A DNA stretch of 29,615 nt from Bacteroidota bacterium (GTDB taxonomy: Bacteria > Bacteroidota > Bacteroidia > Bacteroidales > Bacteroidaceae): the NCBI GenBank assembly GCA_023458215.1, contig JAEXAJ010000015.1:1-29615 (forward strand), read 5' to 3'. Shown here piece by piece: positions 18,086 through 26,280 of the stretch. The position numbers and the translations under genes are program-made. The number at the start of each line of letters is the position of its first letter. The stretch's first letter is position 1. A model generated the notes under the pieces. That model did no database searches, had not been told where the DNA came from, and saw only the letters and a list, made by a program, of their open reading frames with translations.

Positions 18086-20434
18086 CTACTCTACAATAAA
18101 ATTAAATTTAAGAGTAGCAATGTATTCTTTGCCATTCTTGGTATAAACAAGTTCAACAACTTGAGGATAAGTTTGTCCAGCAGTGATAGCACCTGGCATA
18201 AAGCCTACTTCCATGTCGTAAATCGTATGAGCCTTGGTATAGGTTCGAGCTTCTTTACCCCATGCTTGAGGTTCGCCAGCTGCATTACACCAAAATCCAC
18301 CTAACTCACCATTACTATTGTCTTCGTAACTATAAGTACCATTAGGTAATTTCAAACGCATACAGATTTTTCCTTCAGCCAATCCCTTAGAACTATGATG
18401 CTGAATTGCAGCTATATCTTCCGGCATCAGACAAAAAGCATGGCAAATAGCTGCATTATCGTAGTAAGCGATGTTATAGCGAGCAAATTCATAAGATGAA
18501 GCAGCTGTACCGCGGACATTAATAGTCATTTCCACATTTTTAGGAGTAGCGTTCGGATCAAGTACCACTTCTATTACATCATTATACTTTTCCAGATCAG
18601 TGCCACTTAAAGTAATAGTGTAAGGCCATTGTTCATCATCAGCTTCCTTATCATTCCAGTATTGACGGTTGTATTCATTGGGAGCAGCCATCACTACAAA
18701 GTAGAGTTCACTAGTACCAGCAGGCACTCTGTAAGAAGCTGTACCTTTGGCACCTTTACTCATTTCTGAATAGGTCGGTTTACCGTTTACTATAGCTACA
18801 TAACCATAACGATAGTTGGATGAAGTGTTTTTCGAAGCGTTGTAGGCCGTAGTTTTAGCTACAACTTTTCCATCTCCATCCACCTGCTCACCTTTATCCC
18901 CTTTGGCAAGAGCGCTTCCAGAAGCAAGGGCGTTAATTGTGGTAGAAACAGTAGTACCGGCAGCAGGCACTTTCATTTTAATAACATTGAAGCCGGTAGT
19001 TCCGGGACAACTTGCATAACCCACCTGATATTTGAGGTCACCCACTCTGTATAAGTCAGTACTGTAATCGCCTTTCACTTTAGCAGGTACAGTCACCGGC
19101 TTTTTATCATTATTGGCAAACTTTAAGTCATAATACACCATACGTGAAGCATAATCATAAAGGTCAGCATAAAGAACATCCTGATTATTATTGCAATATA
19201 CACGTTGATAAGTCTGTAGTGGATCTTCCGGGAATTCCGAATCACGCCAAATACGTCCATAAGCACTGATGCCATGTTTCTCGACCCATGTGTGTTGCAA
19301 CCAATAACTTGCATAACGCATCCATTCATGATTGAAGTGGCGGTGGCAGTTTTTCTTCCAAACATCAAGGTTATAGTTGAACATTTCTTCGGGATAATCA
19401 ATTTGAGCCTGCCATTGTGCACACTGTTCCCAATAAGCACAACCTCCAGCACCATCAGGACCAAAGCCATAGCGAAATCCATGATGCAAATCAGCCAAAG
19501 CTCCCTGTTTGTTCACTTTATCAGCATAAACTTGATATTGGAATGAGTGACCTATCTCGTGAGCAATAGTAGAACCTACAGGATGGCAAGTAGACGGATT
19601 TACCCAAAGTGCACCAATTTTATCATCATACCCAGAACCAGTAGCAAGCCATTCGTCCTGATAAATCAAATAAATCTGCATTTTATAGTCATCAAGCATA
19701 GATTTATCTTGCCCAAGGGTAGCCATACCAAGAGTATTAATATTAGTTTTGAAATATTGCTCAGCTTTCTGAAGCAAATCATCAACATCCACCCACATTC
19801 CACTAGTATGATTGTCCGGAGAATTAGGATCGTTTCCAAACTCAGGTGACCAAAAAACAAAGAAGTGTTCACTCTGTTTCATGCGATGCCATGAATAGTA
19901 ACTGTCATGACGAAGCATATATTCAGGACCTTTTTCAAAGTGAGGATTTCCTACACCGGGACAAGTGTATTTTGCATAATCTTTAATATCGGCAGGTTTA
20001 AGATACAATACTTTGTACTTCTGAACCAACTTAATAGCTTGTGACTGACCTTTCACGGTAGAGATCGTAACAGTGGCAGAACGATCTTTGGCGGTGTCTT
20101 CGTACTCCTGCATGGTCACTGTCAGTTTCAACTCTTCACCTGCTTTGCCTTCAGCAGGTGATACACTAGCCCATGAACAGGCATTACCTTCGGCATCTAC
20201 AATGGCAACAGCCCAGTCCATATCACTCTTGAAGTTGATTTCCAAAGTCTTGTCCTCAGCTTCAACCGCATAATCGGCCTCCGTACCTGTAATGGAACCT
20301 TTATATCGAGGATCATAATCAGCTGCACGTTTTGACATATCGTCATCCGCACATGAAGTAGTGAGAAGCGATGTTCCACTAACAGCCATCAGCATAGCTG
20401 CAAGGTAGAAATAGTGTCGTATATTGCTTTTCAT
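18086..20434 (-). CDS. Surface lipoprotein with BACON-like, DUF6055 HExxH and DUF4859 domains
   Basis: This 782-residue lipoprotein has lipobox LTTSC (Cys28) followed by ADDD, a strong Bacteroides surface-export signal. The order is: a BACON-like beta domain (about 45-142), which often binds glycan or mucin; the DUF6055 region with IGALWVNP and HEIGH (292-296); 40 residues later GGCAYWEQCAQW, with Glu336 as likely third zinc ligand; a beta domain (about 545-625, ending WPYTITL) shared with the paralogue at 12928-14247; and a C-terminal DUF4859 module (about 650-782) with GGFWCNAAGEPQAWG. It lies 33 bp after the DUF4859 lipoprotein gene. I infer a surface metallopeptidase or glycoprotein-processing enzyme tethered to its target by binding modules; activity is unproven. 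Confidence 0.88.
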   Translation of the reverse strand: MKSNIRHYFYLAAMLMAVSGTSLLTTSCADDDMSKRAADYDPRYKGSITGTEADYAVEAEDKTLEINFKSDMDWAVAIVDAEGNACSWASVSPAEGKAGEELKLTVTMQEYEDTAKDRSATVTISTVKGQSQAIKLVQKYKVLYLKPADIKDYAKYTCPGVGNPHFEKGPEYMLRHDSYYSWHRMKQSEHFFVFWSPEFGNDPNSPDNHTSGMWVDVDDLLQKAEQYFKTNINTLGMATLGQDKSMLDDYKMQIYLIYQDEWLATGSGYDDKIGALWVNPSTCHPVGSTIAHEIGHSFQYQVYADKVNKQGALADLHHGFRYGFGPDGAGGCAYWEQCAQWQAQIDYPEEMFNYNLDVWKKNCHRHFNHEWMRYASYWLQHTWVEKHGISAYGRIWRDSEFPEDPLQTYQRVYCNNNQDVLYADLYDYASRMVYYDLKFANNDKKPVTVPAKVKGDYSTDLYRVGDLKYQVGYASCPGTTGFNVIKMKVPAAGTTVSTTINALASGSALAKGDKGEQVDGDGKVVAKTTAYNASKNTSSNYRYGYVAIVNGKPTYSEMSKGAKGTASYRVPAGTSELYFVVMAAPNEYNRQYWNDKEADDEQWPYTITLSGTDLEKYNDVIEVVLDPNATPKNVEMTINVRGTAASSYEFARYNIAYYDNAAICHAFCLMPEDIAAIQHHSSKGLAEGKICMRLKLPNGTYSYEDNSNGELGGFWCNAAGEPQAWGKEARTYTKAHTIYDMEVGFMPGAITAGQTYPQVVELVYTKNGKEYIATLKFNFIVE

Positions 20435-20467
20435 ATTATATTGTTTTAGAAAGTTTAAAATAAGGCA

Positions 20468-21472
20468 TTACTCGAAAGTTGCGTTCAAGAGGAACGACAT
20501 CGCTTTTTGTTTATCGGGTGTAGCCAAACCGAATTTAATCGTCATTGTGGTTCCCGATACAATACCCGGAGCACGTCCAATAGCCATGCAAGCAGGACTA
20601 TCTTCCTCTGCCAGCCAAGGTTCGATAAAGTAAGAGAAGCCTGCTGCCCCCCAAGCACAAATCTCGTTATTAGCAGTACACCAGTAACCACCGTTATTGG
20701 CAGTAGAAGTACCATCCCATACATACGCATTGGTTCCAAGGTTCATCATATAGGTTTTTACTGCACCATCGGAAACAGCTGCAACCAATGCGGCAGGAGT
20801 AATGCCAAATACATAATTGATATTTTCAGCCACACTCTCGAATGTCAACGAATAAGCACTATAGTCACCGGCAGGAATCGTCACATCCTGAATGATGAAG
20901 CTCTTATCAAATACAGTCATAGCCATAACGAAACGAACAGCAGTATTGTAGTTAGGTCCTTCGAGAGCAAACCCAAATTCTACCGAAGCTGCACCACCGG
21001 CATTACCATCGGGGTAAAAGTTGAAGCATTTGGCTGCAGCATCGAATTCAATAATACCATAGAGGGATTCATCATCAGCCTTACATACATTACCGTTCTT
21101 ATTTACATACCAACCATATTTCTTTCCTTCCACGTTAGCTTTGGCTTTGTTCCACACATTACGTGAAACATTAATGGGGCAAACAGCCACCTTTCCGCTT
21201 TCAATAGCACTCATCAATTCGTCTACTGTCATACCTAGCTGTTTTTGTATGACAGTTTCATGTTCTTCAATATTAATAGTAGCAGGAATTGGATCGCCTG
21301 CTTTCTTATCAAAAGCATTGGTTACAGTTCCTTTTTCATCAGTTTTCACGGGTGGGTTTTCATTCGGACCGTATACATGGATTCTTGTAGCATCTGTATA
21401 TTCTTCATTGCAAGCGGTCGTCATAAACAACGCACCACAAATTATCAGTGTATAGATTAATTTCTTTTTCAT
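20468..21472 (-). CDS. Surface lipoprotein with two DUF4859-like modules, putative glycan-binding protein
   Basis: This 334-residue lipoprotein has lipobox MTTAC (Cys21) followed by NEEYTD. Two related modules follow. Module 1 (about 70-205) has LGMTVDELMSAIESGKV and YGWYVNKNGNVCKADD. Module 2 (about 206-334) has FGITPAALVAAVSDGAV and GGYWCTANNEICAWG. Both resemble the C-terminus of the large lipoprotein at 18086-20434, so three copies of the module exist in the locus. No catalytic motif is seen. The gene is 6 bp after the SusD gene, the usual place of a surface glycan-binding protein (SusE/F position), and the aromatic and Cys-rich loops could form a ligand site. The DUF4859 name is from memory. 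Confidence 0.85.
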   Translation of the reverse strand: MKKKLIYTLIICGALFMTTACNEEYTDATRIHVYGPNENPPVKTDEKGTVTNAFDKKAGDPIPATINIEEHETVIQKQLGMTVDELMSAIESGKVAVCPINVSRNVWNKAKANVEGKKYGWYVNKNGNVCKADDESLYGIIEFDAAAKCFNFYPDGNAGGAASVEFGFALEGPNYNTAVRFVMAMTVFDKSFIIQDVTIPAGDYSAYSLTFESVAENINYVFGITPAALVAAVSDGAVKTYMMNLGTNAYVWDGTSTANNGGYWCTANNEICAWGAAGFSYFIEPWLAEEDSPACMAIGRAPGIVSGTTMTIKFGLATPDKQKAMSFLLNATFE

Positions 21473-21478
21473 GGTTCT

Positions 21479-23173
21479 TTATTTTGCGGTTGTATAACCA
21501 GGGTTCTGAACTAAGTTAGGATTGGCATCCAGATTATCCTGCAGGATGGGGAAGATATCAAGATGGTGATCGTTCGGATTAGTGTTGGCACTTTTGCCGA
21601 ACCATGACTTACCATTGAATACATTACATCCATTAGTCATCTTGAAGCGGATAAGGTCTTGACGACGGTGATGTTCATACACAAACTCCCAAGCCAGTTC
21701 ATCAAGCAAACCACCGAGAATGATATCATCACCTCCTTCGTTAGTAGTAATAATCTGAATATTGGTAAGGTTCTTGTTATCATCAAGTGTACCTTGTGTT
21801 TCGCGTAATCCGTAATCGTATACGCTACCACCTTTCAGTTGGGCAACGGTACGGACTGCTTTTTCAGGATTGTCCTTGAATGCACGACGACGAATCATCG
21901 TTACGATATCTGCTGCATCCTGTTCTGTCTCACCCTTATATCCGCCCAGACGAAGTAAACATTCAGCTTTTATAAAATAAGCATCTGTCAAACGGAAGAA
22001 AGGCACATTGTCATCACTAGTACCAATGTTACCCGGCTGAATTTCATAAAGCCATAGACGAGCACCCTGATAATCACCTGCACCCGGTTTTTCAATAGCC
22101 CATACTTCGGGAGTAAGGTTTACCTCTTTACCGTTATCATAGAGGATATTGCCTTGTTGGTCACGCTGAACACCCCATTTCCAAGTATCAGCCTTACGAG
22201 AGTCATCTTTATCATAAGTATTAAAGAATTGCGGTACGCAAGCACTACCATTCCAAGGGTCGAAGGAAACACCAAATACGTCCTTACAGATGGCAGGAAA
22301 CCATTTACAGAAGTGATTTGTACCATGACCGGCATATTTATTACTATACATCAGTTCAAAAATATTTTCCTTGCTTCCGGCTACTGAGAAAGGCTCACGA
22401 TAACTTGCAGCCAATGTATAAGCACCATCATTAATGACCTCATTCACTTGATCGATAGCCATACCGTAGTATTTATTATCAGGAGTATCGGGGAACCAGG
22501 CATCATGGTTCAGGTACATTTTTGCCAGCAGCATGCAGGCACCATAGTAATTTAGTTGCCCTTTTTCCACTTCTTTGGTAAGCAATGGTTTAGACTCTTC
22601 TACTTCTTTCACAATAAAATCGAAAGTAAACTGTGGAGTTTCCTGTTTCGGCATATAATCGGCTGGTAGTTTCAAAGTAGTCGTTACAGGAATATTACGA
22701 TGCAAATCGAACAATACATAGTAGAATAGCGCACGGAAAGTACGCAACTCGGCTACTGCTCTGTCATTACTACTGATGGCCTCATCGTCAAGCAACTGAT
22801 TGCAAGAGTTTATACCTTGATAACAAGAGTACCAAGGACGGTAAAGATGATTGATGGTAGGATGGAATTCATGCTTGTGTAATGAAACATACTGTGCACC
22901 CCATCCTCCATAAGTACGGTAAGGGGTCATAATCAAGTCACCACACTCTTGACTAATGTCCATATAACCTTCCCAACCATCGTACATATCACGTAAACGG
23001 TCGTAGATTACACCATATTGAGCCGCTATCTCTGTTTCGGTAAATTCGTAGCTACCATCACCGGGGAGCTCACTATATAAGGTTTCACTCAAATCAGTAC
23101 AACTGCCTAACAGGATAGAACCTGCAAATAACATACCGATAGCACCTTTTTTAAATATCGTATTGTATTTCAT
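21479..23173 (-). CDS. SusD/RagB-like outer-membrane lipoprotein
   Basis: This 564-residue lipoprotein has lipobox LLGSC (Cys25). The N-terminal part (YGVIYDRLRDMYDGWEGY, AELRTFRALFYYVLFDLHRNIP) and the C-terminal part (FFRLTDAYFIKAECLLRLGG, LLDELAWEFVYEHHRRQDLIRF, then FPILQDNLDANPNLVQNPGY) are textbook SusD/RagB sequence. It should bind the target glycan at the surface and cap the SusC partner encoded 22 bp upstream. The next gene starts only 6 bp downstream, so SusC, SusD and the DUF4859 lipoprotein are very probably translated from one mRNA. Confidence 0.97.
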   Translation of the reverse strand: MKYNTIFKKGAIGMLFAGSILLGSCTDLSETLYSELPGDGSYEFTETEIAAQYGVIYDRLRDMYDGWEGYMDISQECGDLIMTPYRTYGGWGAQYVSLHKHEFHPTINHLYRPWYSCYQGINSCNQLLDDEAISSNDRAVAELRTFRALFYYVLFDLHRNIPVTTTLKLPADYMPKQETPQFTFDFIVKEVEESKPLLTKEVEKGQLNYYGACMLLAKMYLNHDAWFPDTPDNKYYGMAIDQVNEVINDGAYTLAASYREPFSVAGSKENIFELMYSNKYAGHGTNHFCKWFPAICKDVFGVSFDPWNGSACVPQFFNTYDKDDSRKADTWKWGVQRDQQGNILYDNGKEVNLTPEVWAIEKPGAGDYQGARLWLYEIQPGNIGTSDDNVPFFRLTDAYFIKAECLLRLGGYKGETEQDAADIVTMIRRRAFKDNPEKAVRTVAQLKGGSVYDYGLRETQGTLDDNKNLTNIQIITTNEGGDDIILGGLLDELAWEFVYEHHRRQDLIRFKMTNGCNVFNGKSWFGKSANTNPNDHHLDIFPILQDNLDANPNLVQNPGYTTAK

Positions 23174-23195
23174 AATTATTTTGCTTTTAATGAGA

Positions 23196-26100
23196 TTAGA
23201 AAGTTACATTCATACCTACAGTGAATGAACGTACAGTAGGATATTTATCACGACTGTCTACGCCGGCGGTCCAAAAGTTGTTACTGCCGAGTTCCGGGTC
23301 GGTTCCCTTGTACTTAGTGATTGTAAACACATTGTCTACACTACCATAGAAGCGTATATTTTTTACATAAGCACTTTTCTTTAAGTCATAAGTATAACCC
23401 AAAGTCATGTTGGTTAGTTTCAAATAATCACCATCTTCTATGTAATAACTAGTTACGACCTGTGACTGTTGTGTCGAGAGCGAGCGAATACCACCAATTG
23501 CATCGGCTGCTGATTTCAACTTATTGTATGCGTGAGCATTATTTTCATAGAACACACGTTGTTGGTTGATAATCTTATAGCCAAACTGACCGGTGAACTG
23601 CATAGTCAGATCAAAATTTTGATAGCGGAATGTATTATTCCATCCCATAGAGATTTTGGGAATACCATTACCCATGCGTTGATACCAGTTGTCGCGGTCG
23701 TTACGCATTTCCTGATAAAATTCGGCAACTTGACCAGTTTTTGGATTTTCAATTAAGAACATACCTGTTTTTTCAGATACACCTACTGCTTTCAGTGAAT
23801 AGATTTCACCGAAACTTTTGCCTACCTCAACTTTGTGGGTATACTGACTCACGGGGTCACCTACACCTTGCTGCCAAAGAATATTCTCTGTCTGATAAAG
23901 GTCATTGGAAAGACTTACCAGTTTATTGGCATTGTGTTGCATTGTCAATGTAGTATTCCATTCAAAATTTTTGGTTTGAACAGGAATAGCGCGTAACATA
24001 ACCTCGATACCCGAATTGCGCATTTTACCTACATTAGCCAAGGTAGAAGTATACAAGTTTGGAGGACTGGGAACGGCATAATCATAAAGCATATCCGAAG
24101 TATTCTTTACATAGAAGTCTACAGAACCACCCAAACGTTCATTCAATACACCCCAGTCCAAACCTACATTGAACTCTTTAGCAATCTCCCATTTTAAATT
24201 AGGATTGGCATTTGATAATGCTTTCAAACCTTTCCCCCATTTTCCGTTACGGTAATAATTACCACCGGAATAACTATAGCGAACGATAGATTGATAAGAA
24301 CCACCCGGAATAACACCAGTCATACCATAACCGGCACGAAGTTTCAAATTATTCAACCAGTTACCTGTTGATTCCATAAACTCTTCATTCATGATATTCC
24401 AACCCAAAGAAACAGAAGGGAAAGCACCCCACTTATGGTTGGCACCAAACTTGGAAGAACCTTCGTAACGAACAGAAGCTAAAATATTATAACGATCATC
24501 GAAGCCATAGCTAATACGGGCAAAGGTACCAATCAGCGTCGATTCTGTTTTCGAACTGCTCATCGAAGCCTTACCATCAGTAAGATATTCACCGGCACCT
24601 ATGTTGTGGTAACTAAAGTAATCAGTCGGGAAATTGGCATTCCACATACCTGCACTTTCATAAGTATTCTTTGACCAACTGTAACCTATCATACCTTCAA
24701 AACGGTGTTTGTCGGCAAATGTAGTATGATATTTAGAAGTCAATTCCAAGTAATCGGTACGATTATAATTATCACTCAAACTTGCTTCACCGGTCAGGTT
24801 ACCAATGGCGGTAGTGGTGTGATATTTGGTGTTGTATGAACCAGTCTTACCTACCGAACGGTGACTAGCCAACATTAAGTTAGTTTGCCATCCCTTAATA
24901 GGCTCAAAAGTTACATTTCCGGTAATTCTAGTGCTTATTTCCTTTGTTTCACCTGTACTTTCATTCTGTAACGAAACGGGATTGTAGTATTGTAGTAGTG
25001 AACGTTCATTGTAAGAGCCGTCTTCATTCCAAATAGGAGAAGTCGGATTTCGAATCACAGCTTGTCTATAAATTTGCGTAAGACTATTTACTCCCCAAGC
25101 ATCATACTTATCTAAATACTTATAATTGTCTTGTACAATGTTCAGGTTTACCTTCAACATATTATTGAACATCCAATGATTTACATCAAACGACAAACTT
25201 AAGTCTTCATGACCTGATTTCTTCATTACTCCTTGCTGATTTCGATAAGTTATATTACCGTAATAAGAGGTAGTAGAAGAACCGCCTGAGATAGAAAAGC
25301 TATGATTATGTGTTACACCTGTGCGACTCACGGCATCTAGCCAATCGGTGTCGGACCCTTCATCATTATATTGAGTCTTTCCTGCACGAATATCATCAGG
25401 AGTCATGAAGTCTGCCTTTTTGGCCCAATTAGAGAATGAGACGTAACCAGAATAAGTGGCAGTCGCTTTCTGTTCACGCAAGCCAGTCTTGGTAGTGATA
25501 AGAATAACTCCACCTGCACCTCGTGTTCCATAAATAGCGGCAGCGGAAGCATCTTTCAACACATCAATAGAGGCTATATTTTCAGTGGGAACAGTACCCA
25601 TATCACCAGGGACACCGTCGATCAGCACCAACGGAGAAGCATTACCTGATACGGAAACAATACCACGAAGGCTGATTTCAGTACCAACATTGGGGTCACC
25701 CGAAGGTTTGGCAATGGTCAAACCTGCCACTTTACCTTTTAGCAAATCACCTGCATTGTTGAAATTACCAACCAAGAAGTCTTCGGCTTTCACACTGGCA
25801 ATGGCACTTGTTACGTCACCCTTTTTCTGCGTACCATAACCGATAACTACTACTTCATCCAGTAATTCAGTATCATCGGCCAAAGTTACATTGATCTTCC
25901 GTTGGGAGCCTACTGCTATTTCCTGAGTCTTATATCCAATGTAAGATATTACTAAAATAGAGTTTGCTCCTTTCACTTTCAGTGTGTATTCACCATCAAT
26001 ATTAGTGATTACGCCATTTGCAGTTCCTTTCTCCAAAATATTGGCACCTATAATAGGCTCACCACTCTTGTCTTTTACTACACCGGTAACTGTAACAGTC

Positions 26101-26249
26101 TGTTGCTGTACAATCTCGGTTGTCATTGACGCTGCCGTTCCCGGAGTTGCAAATACCGGACTAATACCGATACCTGCCGCAAGGAAAAGACATGCTGTCG
26201 CCTTGAGCAAAGCTTTACTTACCAAGGCTTGGTTTCCATGTGTTTTCAT
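23196..26249 (-). CDS. SusC-like TonB-dependent outer-membrane transporter
   Basis: This 1017-residue protein is complete: a signal peptide (about 1-35), a CarboxypepD_reg-like domain (about 52-125, VTGVVKDKSGEPIIGANI), the TonB-box region DEVVVIGYGTQ (131-141), a plug domain (about 143-255, with ISLRG, LVLIDGVPG and the SIDVLKDASAAAIYGTRGA motif), and a beta-barrel to the terminal VGMNVTF. It imports oligosaccharides with the SusD partner encoded 22 bp downstream. The upstream GH127 lipoprotein gene ends 31 bp before its start, which puts an enzyme first in the operon, ahead of SusC. Length and motifs are normal for the family. Confidence 0.98.
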   Translation of the reverse strand: MKTHGNQALVSKALLKATACLFLAAGIGISPVFATPGTAASMTTEIVQQQTVTVTGVVKDKSGEPIIGANILEKGTANGVITNIDGEYTLKVKGANSILVISYIGYKTQEIAVGSQRKINVTLADDTELLDEVVVIGYGTQKKGDVTSAIASVKAEDFLVGNFNNAGDLLKGKVAGLTIAKPSGDPNVGTEISLRGIVSVSGNASPLVLIDGVPGDMGTVPTENIASIDVLKDASAAAIYGTRGAGGVILITTKTGLREQKATATYSGYVSFSNWAKKADFMTPDDIRAGKTQYNDEGSDTDWLDAVSRTGVTHNHSFSISGGSSTTSYYGNITYRNQQGVMKKSGHEDLSLSFDVNHWMFNNMLKVNLNIVQDNYKYLDKYDAWGVNSLTQIYRQAVIRNPTSPIWNEDGSYNERSLLQYYNPVSLQNESTGETKEISTRITGNVTFEPIKGWQTNLMLASHRSVGKTGSYNTKYHTTTAIGNLTGEASLSDNYNRTDYLELTSKYHTTFADKHRFEGMIGYSWSKNTYESAGMWNANFPTDYFSYHNIGAGEYLTDGKASMSSSKTESTLIGTFARISYGFDDRYNILASVRYEGSSKFGANHKWGAFPSVSLGWNIMNEEFMESTGNWLNNLKLRAGYGMTGVIPGGSYQSIVRYSYSGGNYYRNGKWGKGLKALSNANPNLKWEIAKEFNVGLDWGVLNERLGGSVDFYVKNTSDMLYDYAVPSPPNLYTSTLANVGKMRNSGIEVMLRAIPVQTKNFEWNTTLTMQHNANKLVSLSNDLYQTENILWQQGVGDPVSQYTHKVEVGKSFGEIYSLKAVGVSEKTGMFLIENPKTGQVAEFYQEMRNDRDNWYQRMGNGIPKISMGWNNTFRYQNFDLTMQFTGQFGYKIINQQRVFYENNAHAYNKLKSAADAIGGIRSLSTQQSQVVTSYYIEDGDYLKLTNMTLGYTYDLKKSAYVKNIRFYGSVDNVFTITKYKGTDPELGSNNFWTAGVDSRDKYPTVRSFTVGMNVTF

Positions 26250-26280
26250 ACTACATCTTTTTGTTAAAAGGTTGATATAT

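Noticed and set aside
20507..21166. 219-codon plus-strand frame opposite the DUF4859 lipoprotein gene
   Set aside because: Antisense shadow; the minus-strand frame has a lipobox and repeated modules, the plus-strand one has nothing recognisable.
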